A stretch of 21,477 nt of DNA, from the NCBI GenBank assembly GCA_023439425.1, contig JAEXNZ010000097.1, forward strand, positions 1 through 21,477. The letters run 5' to 3'. The position numbers and the translations under genes are program-made. Position 1 is the first letter of the stretch. Each line of letters starts with the position of its first letter. Below the pieces are notes generated by a model. It was not told the DNA's origin, made no database searches, and worked only from the letters and a program-made list of their open reading frames with translations. Positions 1 through 7,529 of the stretch are shown piece by piece. This stretch comes from Pseudomonadota bacterium (GTDB lineage Bacteria; Pseudomonadota; Gammaproteobacteria; Xanthomonadales; Xanthomonadaceae).

Positions 1-115
1 CCTTCAGCCACTCGCTGTTCCACAACGTCATGGCCGATACGCCCAGTACTGCCAGGATCAGCAGCCCCACAACCCAGCTACGCAGGCGGCGCGCCAGTGA
101 ACGTTCACCGGTCAT
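1..115 (-). CDS. N-terminal fragment of a membrane protein, truncated by window edge
   Basis: Only the first 38 codons lie in the window. The ATG is the complement of 113-115 and overlaps the stop codon of the upstream hydrolase gene in the ATGA arrangement, so the two are very likely translationally coupled and co-transcribed. The visible peptide begins MTGERSLARRLRSW, a basic cytoplasmic leader, followed by one hydrophobic stretch (about residues 17-31, WVVGLLILAVLGVSAM). It is either a membrane anchor or an uncleaved signal sequence. No domain can be recognised from so short a piece. Coupling to a secreted hydrolase suggests an envelope role, but that is inference. Confidence 0.6.
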   Translation of the reverse strand, partial: MTGERSLARRLRSWVVGLLILAVLGVSAMTLWNSEWLK

Positions 116-2418
116 TCCGCGCCTGCCGCACGCAATGGAACATGCAGCTCGCTTTCAGCGCTCCACTCGATGCGTAGCGGTTCACCTGCATCGGCGACCG
201 ACTCATCGCTGACATCCTTGCCGGTACCGTGGTTGACCTGGTGTTCGGCGTCCTTGAGCACGTCCACCACCACCAGCAGACGACTGCCTTCAGCGAGGCG
301 GCGACCGGTCATGCGCGTGCGCTGCAACGGCACGTGGGTCCACTGGCCGGGGGTAAGCAGGTGGCGGGTGGTCATGTCCGCAGCATAGCTGGCCCGGCCG
401 ACGTAGTACGAGAGCTGCATCACCTTGCCGTCCTTCTGCCATTCATACAGTGTCACCGTCAGGTCGACATCGCGCTTGTTGATGCGGATCTTCAGGTCGC
501 CGGTGAACGGGCCGACCATGTCCATGGGCTGATCAAACGGCGCGCTGACAAATGACAGTCCCCCGTCATCCGACGGCCCGTCGCGCAGGACCGGCCAGGG
601 ATAATAGTTGTGGCGACTGTGGCTGCGATCAGCGAAGTCGACGGTCTGGGTCAGAACGCCGGCCGGCGGCGCGGCGGTCTGAATCAACCGGTATCCCGTG
701 TCCGCGCGCTCGCTGGAAAGATGGAAGGTCGTCATGCCACCGCCCGCCGCCTGCAGCGATGGTGCATGCTTCCAACGGTTGGCACCCATCAACTGATAGT
801 TGACCCGGTCGGCCAACAGAGCGGGCAGTGGCGCACCGTGCAGCACATGGTCAAACCACTGGAAGGTGATGGCGTCGGTATCGAACTGGGCGACTGGGTC
901 CACGCTGTAGCCGCGCAGCTCCATCGCCTTGACGTTGGCCTGCGTTCCGAAGTGATCGTACGGGCCGATCAGCAACCGGTGATCGGCATCGGGCATGTGC
1001 CGGATGTGTTCGCGGAAATACTGAAGCGCCGAGATCTGCCCGTCATCGTAGTAACCGGTGATCGACAGCACCGGAATGCAGATGCGGGTGAAGTCGTCAC
1101 CATACGGGACCATCGCCTGCCAGTAAGCATCGTAGTCGGGATGCGCCAACCAGCGCTGCAGCCAGGGGTTGGACGTACCATCGACCTGGTCAATCTGCCG
1201 GTAGGGGCGACCGGAGACGTACCAGCGTTTCGTCAGGGCGTCCCAGCGTTCACGCTGGTTGTAGGTGTCGTTGTCGAGCAGACGGTTGTTGGCCACGTAG
1301 AACGGCCACGCGTAGTTGGCCGACAGGAAGACATTGTTCTCCATCGGCAGCCCCAGGCCCGGGATTGCCGCAACATAGGGCGCAATGGCCTTCAACGCGG
1401 GCGGTGCATGCTTGGCGGCCGCCCATGCCGCAAAGCCGGAGTAGCTGCCGCCGTACATCACCACACGCCCGTCGGTCCACGGCTGGCGGCTGATCCAGTC
1501 AACGCCGGCGGCCGCATCGACGCCCTCGGTTTCGTAGGGTGCGGCAGTGCCCGTACCCAGCCGCTTGCCGCGCGCATCGACGACGACGCCCACATAGCCA
1601 TGCGCTGCCGCCAGCGCAGCCTGGGTACGGTTGCGCGCCGGGTCGGTATAGATGGTGAAAAGCATCGCGGCGGGTGGCGGCGCAGCAGCCTTGCGCGGAC
1701 GGGCCACATGCGCCGACAGCACAACACCCTCCGCAGCCGGAATGCGGACCGCGTCGTCGATCTCGAAGCGCCGATCCTCGTCAGCCCGGATCAGCGCCGG
1801 TGCAAGCAGGGCGGCGACGCGGAACGTCTCAATGAAAGCGGCCTGCCGGATCAGATCCAGCGCCTGCTCGCGGGTCAGATCGGCGCTGCCGGCGTGCCCG
1901 GCCAGGGCGGCGTCCAGTTTCGCCTGCGCCGCCGGCAGGTTGGTGGTGAACCAGTAGTGCGTCTTCAGCGCGGACACATCGTCGAGTGCGGCGAATCGGG
2001 CAGCGAATGCTGCCGCATACGCGCGATCGAACCCGTGCTCTGCCGGGTTGCCCGCCTGCGCCATCAACAGATACGGCGTCCACCGCTGTGCCTGGCTTTC
2101 ATTGCCCTCCGAACGCAGAGACTGCATCAGGTCGGTGATGGCCGCATACGCCTGCGCGTGCTGCCCCGCCACCAGCAGCGACTGGCTGCGCTGCACGGGC
2201 GTCAAGTGGTCAGCGTCACTGCCCTCCAGCAGCTGCCGTGCCAACCCGACCAGGGCCGCATCGTTCTGTCTGACCGTCGAACCCGCAGGAGCATCCCAAT
2301 GCAGGAATTGCTGCGCGCCCGCTGCGGGTGCGAGCAACAGGAGCACGGACAACAGGCCGGCACGGAGTGAGCGCCGCCAGCTCGGGCGGATGTGGCCGGG
2401 TAAATCGCCATGCGTCAT
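112..2418 (-). CDS. CocE/NonD-family (X-Pro dipeptidyl-peptidase S15-like) secreted serine hydrolase
   Basis: 768 residues. A signal peptide (basic residues 11-19, hydrophobic core about 21-33, then AGA|QQ) sends it to the periplasm or outside. About 180 mostly helical residues of unknown role precede the alpha/beta-hydrolase core. The nucleophile elbow is GGSYSG (323-328, Ser325). The likely acid is Asp458 or Asp459 (GYYDDG) and the His is His489 (GPYDHFG), which completes an S15/CocE-type triad. The C-terminal third (about 540-768) resembles the jelly-roll domain that follows the hydrolase in CocE and X-Pro dipeptidyl-peptidases. The family cleaves esters, acyl bonds or N-terminal Xaa-Pro dipeptides; the substrate cannot be read from sequence. 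It is longer than the usual 550-650 residues because of the N-terminal extension. The start is supported by an AAGG ribosome site upstream. The downstream membrane gene overlaps its stop codon. Confidence 0.88.
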   Translation of the reverse strand: MTHGDLPGHIRPSWRRSLRAGLLSVLLLLAPAAGAQQFLHWDAPAGSTVRQNDAALVGLARQLLEGSDADHLTPVQRSQSLLVAGQHAQAYAAITDLMQSLRSEGNESQAQRWTPYLLMAQAGNPAEHGFDRAYAAAFAARFAALDDVSALKTHYWFTTNLPAAQAKLDAALAGHAGSADLTREQALDLIRQAAFIETFRVAALLAPALIRADEDRRFEIDDAVRIPAAEGVVLSAHVARPRKAAAPPPAAMLFTIYTDPARNRTQAALAAAHGYVGVVVDARGKRLGTGTAAPYETEGVDAAAGVDWISRQPWTDGRVVMYGGSYSGFAAWAAAKHAPPALKAIAPYVAAIPGLGLPMENNVFLSANYAWPFYVANNRLLDNDTYNQRERWDALTKRWYVSGRPYRQIDQVDGTSNPWLQRWLAHPDYDAYWQAMVPYGDDFTRICIPVLSITGYYDDGQISALQYFREHIRHMPDADHRLLIGPYDHFGTQANVKAMELRGYSVDPVAQFDTDAITFQWFDHVLHGAPLPALLADRVNYQLMGANRWKHAPSLQAAGGGMTTFHLSSERADTGYRLIQTAAPPAGVLTQTVDFADRSHSRHNYYPWPVLRDGPSDDGGLSFVSAPFDQPMDMVGPFTGDLKIRINKRDVDLTVTLYEWQKDGKVMQLSYYVGRASYAADMTTRHLLTPGQWTHVPLQRTRMTGRRLAEGSRLLVVVDVLKDAEHQVNHGTGKDVSDESVADAGEPLRIEWSAESELHVPLRAAGAE

Positions 2419-2520
2419 GGGACTGCCTTGTCATCGGTGGCTGCCGGCACACTACGGCAGTGCTGACCGGCCTGCCAGTCCCATTGGACAGCTGAATCAA
2501 CGCACACAGCCGTAACGGCC

Positions 2521-2538
2521 GTAAGTCGCGTGTAAGTC
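2521..2538 (+). promoter_or_regulatory. Direct-repeat operator candidate for the downstream response regulator
   Basis: GTAAGTC occurs perfectly at 2521-2527 and again at 2532-2538, a period of 11 bp. A degenerate third copy, GTAAC, begins at 2512. Half-sites on the same DNA face, one helical turn apart, are the usual layout bound by OmpR/PhoB-type regulators (hexamer, 5-bp gap, hexamer). It lies 44 bp upstream of the mipA-like start, in the divergent region with the hydrolase gene, so it could govern either direction. Autoregulation by the RR encoded two genes downstream is inference. Confidence 0.5.
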
Positions 2539-2581
2539 CGCCAACGCAAGACTCGCCCGGTCCTCTCCCCGGAAGTCCTGC

Positions 2582-3379
2582 ATGTTCAAGTACGCGTTGC
2601 CTCTCCTCTTCCTGCTGCCCGGTGTTGGCTTGGCGCAGACAAGCAGCACCGGTGACCTGCTCGCCAAGGTCGATGATGACCGCTGGTCACTTGGCGTTGC
2701 TGCGTCGGTGCGGCAGAGCCCGTACGCCGGCGAGGGCACCCGGATACGTCCGGTGCCGCTGATCAGTTACGAGGGTGACCGTCTGTTCTGGCGAGGCCTG
2801 GGGGGGGGCGTCCATCTGATCGACCACAACCGATTCCGCCTCGACGCCGTGCTGTCCGGACGCATGGATGGATTCGACATCCGCGATCTTGGGCAGCGCG
2901 AACTGCGCGCCAATGGCCTCGATCCTTCACAACTGAGCGATCGGGACGACGGTCTGGATGCCGGATTGGCGGCAAGCTGGAGCAGTCGCGCCGGTGAGTT
3001 CAAGCTGAGCGCGCTGGCCGACGTGACCGATCACAGCGGTGGCTACGAGATCGCCGCGGACTATGCCTACGCCTTCAAGTGGGGTAGCACCACGCTGATT
3101 CCCGGCGTCGGCGTGCGTTGGATGTCCGAAGACCTCGTCACCTATTACCATGGCACCTTGGACGAGGAAGTGGCGCGGGGCGTTCAGCGCTACAAGCCGG
3201 GTTCGGCGCTGGTACCGCAGGTGAGCCTTGGCTTTTCCCACCCTGTGGGCGACAAGTGGCGGCTGCTCGGCGCGGTGGACTATCGGTTCCTGCCCAGCGA
3301 GATCACCGACAGCCCGTTGAGCGAACCGGATACCGATGGCTCGGCCGGGCTGCGCATCGGCATCACTCGCAGCTTCTGA
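2582..3379 (+). CDS. MipA/OmpV-family outer-membrane protein
   Basis: 265 residues with a cleavable signal peptide (about residues 1-19, GVGLA|QT). The remainder alternates hydrophobic and polar residues as in a small beta-barrel and ends in Phe (TRSF), as outer-membrane proteins often do. Family features include an early SPYAGEGTR segment, a PLISYEG strand, the pair LIPGVGVRWMSEDLVTYYHG, and a C-terminal strand with LRIGITRSF. MipA was first described as a partner of the murein hydrolase MltA; other members sit beside two-component systems and take part in envelope-stress or polymyxin sensing. The start has a clear GGAAG site at 2571-2575, 6 nt away. A nine-G run at 2800-2808 lies in the coding region (LGGGV). 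A response regulator and kinase follow immediately, so one operon is likely. Confidence 0.88.
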   Translation: MFKYALPLLFLLPGVGLAQTSSTGDLLAKVDDDRWSLGVAASVRQSPYAGEGTRIRPVPLISYEGDRLFWRGLGGGVHLIDHNRFRLDAVLSGRMDGFDIRDLGQRELRANGLDPSQLSDRDDGLDAGLAASWSSRAGEFKLSALADVTDHSGGYEIAADYAYAFKWGSTTLIPGVGVRWMSEDLVTYYHGTLDEEVARGVQRYKPGSALVPQVSLGFSHPVGDKWRLLGAVDYRFLPSEITDSPLSEPDTDGSAGLRIGITRSF

Positions 3380-3404
3380 GTTCCCCTTCTGCCTCGGGTT
3401 CCAC

Positions 3405-4118
3405 ATGTTCCCCACGTCCTCTCCTCTGCTGAGCAATCGCATCGCCCTGGTCGAGGACCATGCGCGACTGGCCAGCCTGGTCGAGCGAGGCTTGGCAGCC
3501 TCCGGCATCGCAGTGGATACCTTTACCAGCCTCGAGGCGGCCTGGCACGGCATCAGTCATCAGGGATATGCGCTGGCGGTCATTGACCGGGGACTACCGG
3601 ATGGTGACGGATTGGAACTGGTGCGGCGCATGCGTGCGGCCGGCAACCAGATGCCGTGCCTGATGCTCACCGCGCGCGACGCGCTGCATGATCGAGTGGA
3701 TGGGCTGGATGCCGGTGCGGACGACTACCTGCCCAAGCCCTTCGCGATGGAAGAGCTGGGGGCACGGGTACGTGCGCTGATGCGCCGCCCGGCCGAACTA
3801 CGTGATCTGCAGTTGGTGCACCACGACCTGCAGGTGTTGGCGGAGGCCAGCAGCCTGCGCTGCGGCGAGGAACAGGTCAGCCTGGCACCGGCCGAGCTGC
3901 AGATCATCATTGCACTGGTCCGCGCCGCCGGACAGGTGGTGCGCCGCGGCGCACTGGAGTCGGCTGCTTGGGGCATCGGTGAGGCGGTGACGCCGAACGC
4001 ACTCGACGTGGCACTGCACCGGCTGCGGCGCAAGCTGGCCGCCATCGATTCCACCCTGGTGGTGGTGAATGTCCGCAACCTTGGCTTTGCCCTGCGTCAT
4101 GCCGATGCTGCCGCGTAG
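3405..4118 (+). CDS. OmpR-family response regulator (QseB/PmrA-like)
   Basis: 237 residues from ATG 3405. The N-terminal receiver domain has the acidic pair Glu17-Asp18 (LVEDH), phospho-acceptor Asp61 (VIDRGLPDGDG), switch Thr89 (LMLTA) and the conserved Lys111 (LPKPF). The C-terminal winged-helix DNA-binding domain covers about 135-232, with the recognition segment TPNALDVALHRLRRKL and the final beta-hairpin VVNVRNLGFAL. Together these define a transcription factor activated by the adjacent kinase. The open frame extends 23 codons upstream into mipA, but the receiver fold starts right after residue 11, so the 3405 start is preferred. No strong ribosome site is seen, which fits translational coupling to mipA ending 25 bp earlier. 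The likely target is the direct repeat at 2521-2538. Confidence 0.9.
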   Translation: MFPTSSPLLSNRIALVEDHARLASLVERGLAASGIAVDTFTSLEAAWHGISHQGYALAVIDRGLPDGDGLELVRRMRAAGNQMPCLMLTARDALHDRVDGLDAGADDYLPKPFAMEELGARVRALMRRPAELRDLQLVHHDLQVLAEASSLRCGEEQVSLAPAELQIIIALVRAAGQVVRRGALESAAWGIGEAVTPNALDVALHRLRRKLAAIDSTLVVVNVRNLGFALRHADAAA

Positions 4119-5475
4119 TCTCAGTGCACGATTGATGTTGGCAGCAGTGCTGGCACTGGTATCCGCCACCACGGTAGCGGCAGCGCTGTTACTGGTGAGC
4201 AGGCAGGCTACGCCGGAGTTCCGGACCCGCGAGGAACTGGCGGAAGAAGTGATCGAGTTGCAGGCGGGGTTGCGTGCCGGTGCAGCGGGCACGCTGCGGC
4301 TTGTCCTGCCTGACCATGTCGGGAACGTCTACGACGCGATGCCACGTGACGCCGCCTTCTGGATCACCGATGCCTCCGGCCGCACCGTAGCCAGCAGCCC
4401 TCCAGGTCCTGCATTGCAGGCGCTGATGGCACTGCCTGCCGGGGCCACCGGCATGACCGTTGCCAATCCAACGGGCGCGATCAGCCTGCAGGTGGTCGAG
4501 GCCCCGATGGAGCATGCCGGTCATCAATACTCCAGCCGCATCGCCCGCAGTGACCGCCTGGTCGGCACGCTCAAGAACCACGCCACGAAGCTTTACCTGC
4601 GCGCGGGCGTGGCCGTCGGCGTGCTGGCGCTGCTGACCTTCGCGGCGGTCATCTACGTGACCGTCCGGTGCATGGTCCGTCCGCTGCGTCGGGTCTCACA
4701 TGCGGCGGCGCAGGTTGGACCGCGCCGCTTGGGCACCCGTCTGCGCAGCGACCACCTGCCATCGGAAGTCGTGCCCCTGATCGACGCCTTCAATGCCGCA
4801 CTGGAGCGGCTGGAGCAGGGCTATCGGGTGCAGCAGGAGTTCCTGGCCGCCGCCGCACATGAACTGAAGACACCGCTGGCGCTGCTGCAGGCCGAGATTG
4901 AACTCAGCGGTGCACCCAACACCCCTATATTGCTGCGCGATACCGCGCAGATGGCCCGCCAGGTGCATCAACTGCTGCACCTTGCCGAGGTCAGTGAAGG
5001 CCATAACTACACGTTTGCGCCAGTCGATCTGCTGACCGTGATTGATGACGCGACGGACTACCTTTCGCGGCTGGCCGAGCAGCACAACGTGCGGCTCATT
5101 GTGGATTCTGCCGAAGCTGCACAGGAGGGAGTCGACGCAGATGCCTCGGCGGTGTTCGTATTGGTGAAGAACCTGCTGGAAAACGCCATCCACCATTCCC
5201 CGCCGGGAAGCAGCGTGTTGGTCAAGGTGCGGGGAGACGGTTTCAGCGTTTGCGATGCAGGGCCCGGGGTGGCACCCGCTCACCGTTCGCTGTTGTTCAA
5301 GCGCTTCTGGCGGGGTGCGTCGAAGGACAGTGAAGGTGCGGGCCTGGGCTTGGCGATCTGCCTGGAAATCTGCCACTCGCACGGGTGGACCATCGCGCTG
5401 GATTCCCAAGCAGGCGGTGGCGGTGCCTGCTTCGTGGTCCGCACCACGCCCGCAATCAGCCCAACCGGGCAGTGA
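4099..5475 (+). CDS. Sensor histidine kinase, partner of the upstream response regulator
   Basis: 458 residues from ATG 4099 (ATG 4105 is equally plausible; the gene overlaps the regulator by 14-20 bp). Order of parts: membrane helix about 13-33; a periplasmic sensor region of about 130 residues; second helix about 167-188; HAMP linker about 190-240; dimerisation domain with the phosphorylated His254 (AAHELKTPL); and an ATPase domain with the N box (LLENAIHHS, Asn362), G1 box (DAGPG, Asp386) and G2 box (GAGLGLAI, 413-420). All catalytic boxes look intact. The short periplasmic loop and OmpR-type partner match the QseC/PmrB/TctE group, whose signals include cations, antimicrobial peptides or carboxylates. 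Pairing with MipA suggests envelope sensing, which is inference. Its 3' end overlaps the convergent LysR gene by 20 bp. Confidence 0.9.
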   Translation: MPMLPRSLSARLMLAAVLALVSATTVAAALLLVSRQATPEFRTREELAEEVIELQAGLRAGAAGTLRLVLPDHVGNVYDAMPRDAAFWITDASGRTVASSPPGPALQALMALPAGATGMTVANPTGAISLQVVEAPMEHAGHQYSSRIARSDRLVGTLKNHATKLYLRAGVAVGVLALLTFAAVIYVTVRCMVRPLRRVSHAAAQVGPRRLGTRLRSDHLPSEVVPLIDAFNAALERLEQGYRVQQEFLAAAAHELKTPLALLQAEIELSGAPNTPILLRDTAQMARQVHQLLHLAEVSEGHNYTFAPVDLLTVIDDATDYLSRLAEQHNVRLIVDSAEAAQEGVDADASAVFVLVKNLLENAIHHSPPGSSVLVKVRGDGFSVCDAGPGVAPAHRSLLFKRFWRGASKDSEGAGLGLAICLEICHSHGWTIALDSQAGGGGACFVVRTTPAISPTGQ

Positions 5476-6358
5476 ACGCCCCCACCACCCATTCCACGAA
5501 CACCCGCAGCCGGTGCGTCATCTGCCGCGTCCGCGGGTAGACCAGCAGCAGCGGCAGCGCAGCGGGCCGCCACTCGGGAAGCACTTCCACCAGCGCACCC
5601 GACTGCAGCGCCGGACGGGCCGTATGCAGGAACGTCTGGATCACGCCAAGCCCGGCAACCGCAGCGGCCAGATGTGCGTTGCTCTCGTTGATGCCCAGCT
5701 GGTTCTCGGCAATGATTTCCACGCGATCCTCGCCCTGTTCAAAACGGAACGGGAACGGCCGCCCACTCATCGGCGAGAGGAAGTTCAGCAGCCGGTGACC
5801 CTGGCGCAGCGCATCCGGGTGTTCCGGGGTGCCGTGCCACCCCAGGTAGGTCGGGCTGGCACAGGTCACCGCACTCGCATAACCCAGCAGATGGGTGACC
5901 ATCGAGGCATCGGCGAGCGCGCCGATGCGGATCACGCAGTCCACGTGCTCGCTGATCTGACTGAGTGGCCGGTCGGAAACGCCCAGTTCGAGCCGGATGT
6001 CGGGAAATCGTTCCAGAAAGTCAGGCAGTGCCGGCACCAGCACGTCGCGTGCCGTCGCCCCGCCGACATCCACTCGAAGCATCCCACGCGGGGCATCACT
6101 CACCGCGCCGAATGAGGCGTCAATGTCCTCCAGGTCATGCAGGATGCGCCCGGCTTTTTCGTAATACAGCACGCCTTCGGCGGTCACCGAGACGCGGCGG
6201 GTGGTTCGCTCCAGCAGGCGCACGCCCAGATGCGCCTCGAGTTCGCGCACCGTCTTGCTCAGCGTCGCTGCGGGCATCTCCAGCGCTTCGGCGGCTCGCG
6301 TGAAGCTGCCCGTCTCCACGACGCGGGCGAACGCCCGGATGGCGATCAACTGGTTCAC
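5456..6358 (-). CDS. LysR-family transcriptional regulator
   Basis: 300 residues. The N-terminal winged helix-turn-helix (about residues 1-60) reads AFARVVETGSFTRAAEALEMPAA..., the classic LysR start, followed by the linker helix. The periplasmic-binding-like effector domain spans about 90-293. The ending RVFVEWVVGAF is typical of the CrgA/DmlR/AaeR-like subgroup, often repressors or activators of a neighbouring oxidoreductase or efflux gene. Here no divergent partner is present, so the target is unknown. The start is a GTG with a good GGAAG site 7 nt upstream. An inverted repeat at 6402-6417, about 45-60 bp upstream, could be its own operator. The 3' end overlaps the convergent histidine kinase gene by 20 bp, leaving no room for a separate terminator. 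Confidence 0.92.
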   Translation of the reverse strand: MNQLIAIRAFARVVETGSFTRAAEALEMPAATLSKTVRELEAHLGVRLLERTTRRVSVTAEGVLYYEKAGRILHDLEDIDASFGAVSDAPRGMLRVDVGGATARDVLVPALPDFLERFPDIRLELGVSDRPLSQISEHVDCVIRIGALADASMVTHLLGYASAVTCASPTYLGWHGTPEHPDALRQGHRLLNFLSPMSGRPFPFRFEQGEDRVEIIAENQLGINESNAHLAAAVAGLGVIQTFLHTARPALQSGALVEVLPEWRPAALPLLLVYPRTRQMTHRLRVFVEWVVGAFTARLG

Positions 6359-6401
6359 GTGTTGTCTTCCTTACTGACGAGTCCGCCAGACAGTCGGGGA
6401 A

Positions 6402-6417
6402 GTGGACCTTCGTCCAC
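6402..6417. promoter_or_regulatory. Inverted repeat upstream of the LysR gene
   Basis: GTGGAC (6402-6407), a 4-nt spacer CTTC, then GTCCAC (6412-6417): perfect 6-bp arms, 44-59 bp upstream of the LysR GTG on the minus strand. It could be an autoregulatory operator, or a hairpin ending transcription from the MarR-GNAT gene upstream. No T-run follows it, so an operator is slightly favoured. Confidence 0.3.
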
Positions 6418-6502
6418 AGCGTCCTGCGCGATACCGACGTGCAGGAGCGTAGCAAGCTGACTTGTTCAGCAATACCGTATTTCTACTGCACTATGGCCCT
6501 GG

Positions 6503-7432
6503 TTACAGTGCGCGCGCCCACAGTTGCGATACCTGGGGCATGCCGAACAGCTGTTCGTGCTGCTCGGTCAACAATTCGAAGCCGGCGCGCTCATACAGAC
6601 GTCGCGCGTCAGTCAGCGCAGCGTTGGTCCACAGCACCATGCGCTTGTAGCCTACCGCGCGCGCAAAGGTCATGGCTTCTTCGACCAGCCTTTGGCCAAT
6701 GCCGAGGCCACGGGCGCTGGCATCCACATGCAGCAGGCGCAGCTTGGCGTTCTGCGCGTCATGACGGACCACGAACACCGACCCCACCGGGGTACCGTCC
6801 AGTTCGGCAATCCAGCAGCGTTCGGTCTGCGGGTCGTGCTCGCGCAGGTAGCGGGTGACGATATCGGCAACCAGCGCTTCGAACTCCGCATTCCAGCCGA
6901 ACTCGCGCGCATACAGCGTGCCATGTTTGTGGATCACCCAGCCCATGTCGCCCGGGCGGGGATCGCGCAGCACGTACTGGGTCGCAGCGCCCCCCAGCAG
7001 AGTCTGGATCTGTGCCATGGCCTCGATCAGCCGCTGTTGGCCCGGCTCGCTCACGGCCTGCAGCATGGCCCCGATGCTGTCGTTGGACGCGGCGTCGAGC
7101 TGGGCGAAGACCGCCCGCCCTGCGTCGGTCAGCACCAACCGGTTCGCGCGCCCATCCATGGCCGAGGGCTCGCGGCGCAGCAGACCGCGCGTCTGCAGCC
7201 CGCTGAGCAACCGGCTGAGATACCCGGCATTGAGGCCCAGGCGCTGGCCCAGCTGCGCGGCGCTGATGCCCTGCCCTTCGGCAAGCTCGAACAGCACGCG
7301 CACTTCCGTCAGGGCGAGGTCGCTGTGCAGCAGGTGCTCCTCGAGCACGCCGATCTGCCGGGTATAGAACCGATTGAAGGCACGCACCTGTGCCACTGCT
7401 GCGAAGTTCTGATCAGACATGACACCACCCAT
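6503..7432 (-). CDS. MarR-type regulator fused to GNAT N-acetyltransferase
   Basis: 309 residues in two domains. Residues about 10-150 form a MarR-type winged helix (ALTEVRVLFELAEG...LNAGYLSRLLSGLQTRGLLRR, then the wing with DGRANRLVLTDAG). Residues about 155-309 form a GNAT fold with the acetyl-CoA loop RGLGIGQRL (241-249) and the C-terminal signature ARRLYERAGFEL. The annotated family is bifunctional HTH regulator/N-acetyltransferase: it binds DNA as a dimer and presumably acetylates a small molecule or protein; neither target nor substrate is known. Two starts are possible: ATG at 7432, with AAGG upstream, or Met5 (MSDQNF) at 7420. A marO-like inverted repeat touches the start region, which suggests autorepression. 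The receptor gene is divergent, so this protein may also control it (inference). Confidence 0.92.
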   Translation of the reverse strand: MGGVMSDQNFAAVAQVRAFNRFYTRQIGVLEEHLLHSDLALTEVRVLFELAEGQGISAAQLGQRLGLNAGYLSRLLSGLQTRGLLRREPSAMDGRANRLVLTDAGRAVFAQLDAASNDSIGAMLQAVSEPGQQRLIEAMAQIQTLLGGAATQYVLRDPRPGDMGWVIHKHGTLYAREFGWNAEFEALVADIVTRYLREHDPQTERCWIAELDGTPVGSVFVVRHDAQNAKLRLLHVDASARGLGIGQRLVEEAMTFARAVGYKRMVLWTNAALTDARRLYERAGFELLTEQHEQLFGMPQVSQLWARAL

Positions 7433-7433
7433 A

Positions 7434-7450
7434 ACTTGCCTTGAGCAAGT
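7434..7450. promoter_or_regulatory. marO-like inverted repeat, candidate MarR-GNAT operator
   Basis: ACTTGC (7434-7439), spacer CTTGA, GCAAGT (7445-7450): a perfect 6-bp inverted repeat ending 2 bp before the regulator's ATG on the minus strand. The TTGCC...GCAA core resembles the site bound by E. coli MarR at its own operator. In this position a bound dimer would block initiation of the regulator's own gene. Confidence 0.5.
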
Positions 7451-7514
7451 ATTGCATGCTTTTGGCGCGCATATTGCGCGGTTATGTGATCAATTTCGCG
7501 GGTTATATGCCCTA

Positions 7515-7529
7515 AACGAAAGATTCGTT
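7515..7529. promoter_or_regulatory. Palindrome in the TonB-receptor promoter region
   Basis: AACGAA (7515-7520), AGA, TTCGTT (7524-7529): a perfect palindrome with 6-bp arms. It abuts a weak promoter candidate read on the plus strand, TTGCAG (7528-7533), 16 bp, TTAATT (7550-7555). A repressor site over a -35 element is a reasonable reading. It is not a Fur-type sequence. A roughly 90-nt leader with small alternative hairpins (7569-7580 and 7575-7588) would follow. Confidence 0.35.

Noticed and set aside
610..2370. Long open frame antisense to the CocE-type hydrolase
   Set aside because: Shadow of the real gene: rich in Arg, Gln and His as expected from antisense translation, with no domain and no ribosome site.
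3336..3404. Upstream extension of the response regulator
   Set aside because: It would overlap the end of the MipA-like gene and add 23 residues before the receiver fold. ATG 3405 gives the usual family start.
7466..7480. CGCGC-ATATT-GCGCG repeat between MarR-GNAT and the receptor
   Set aside because: Low-complexity arms that arise easily in this base composition; the neighbouring ACTTGC palindrome is better supported.
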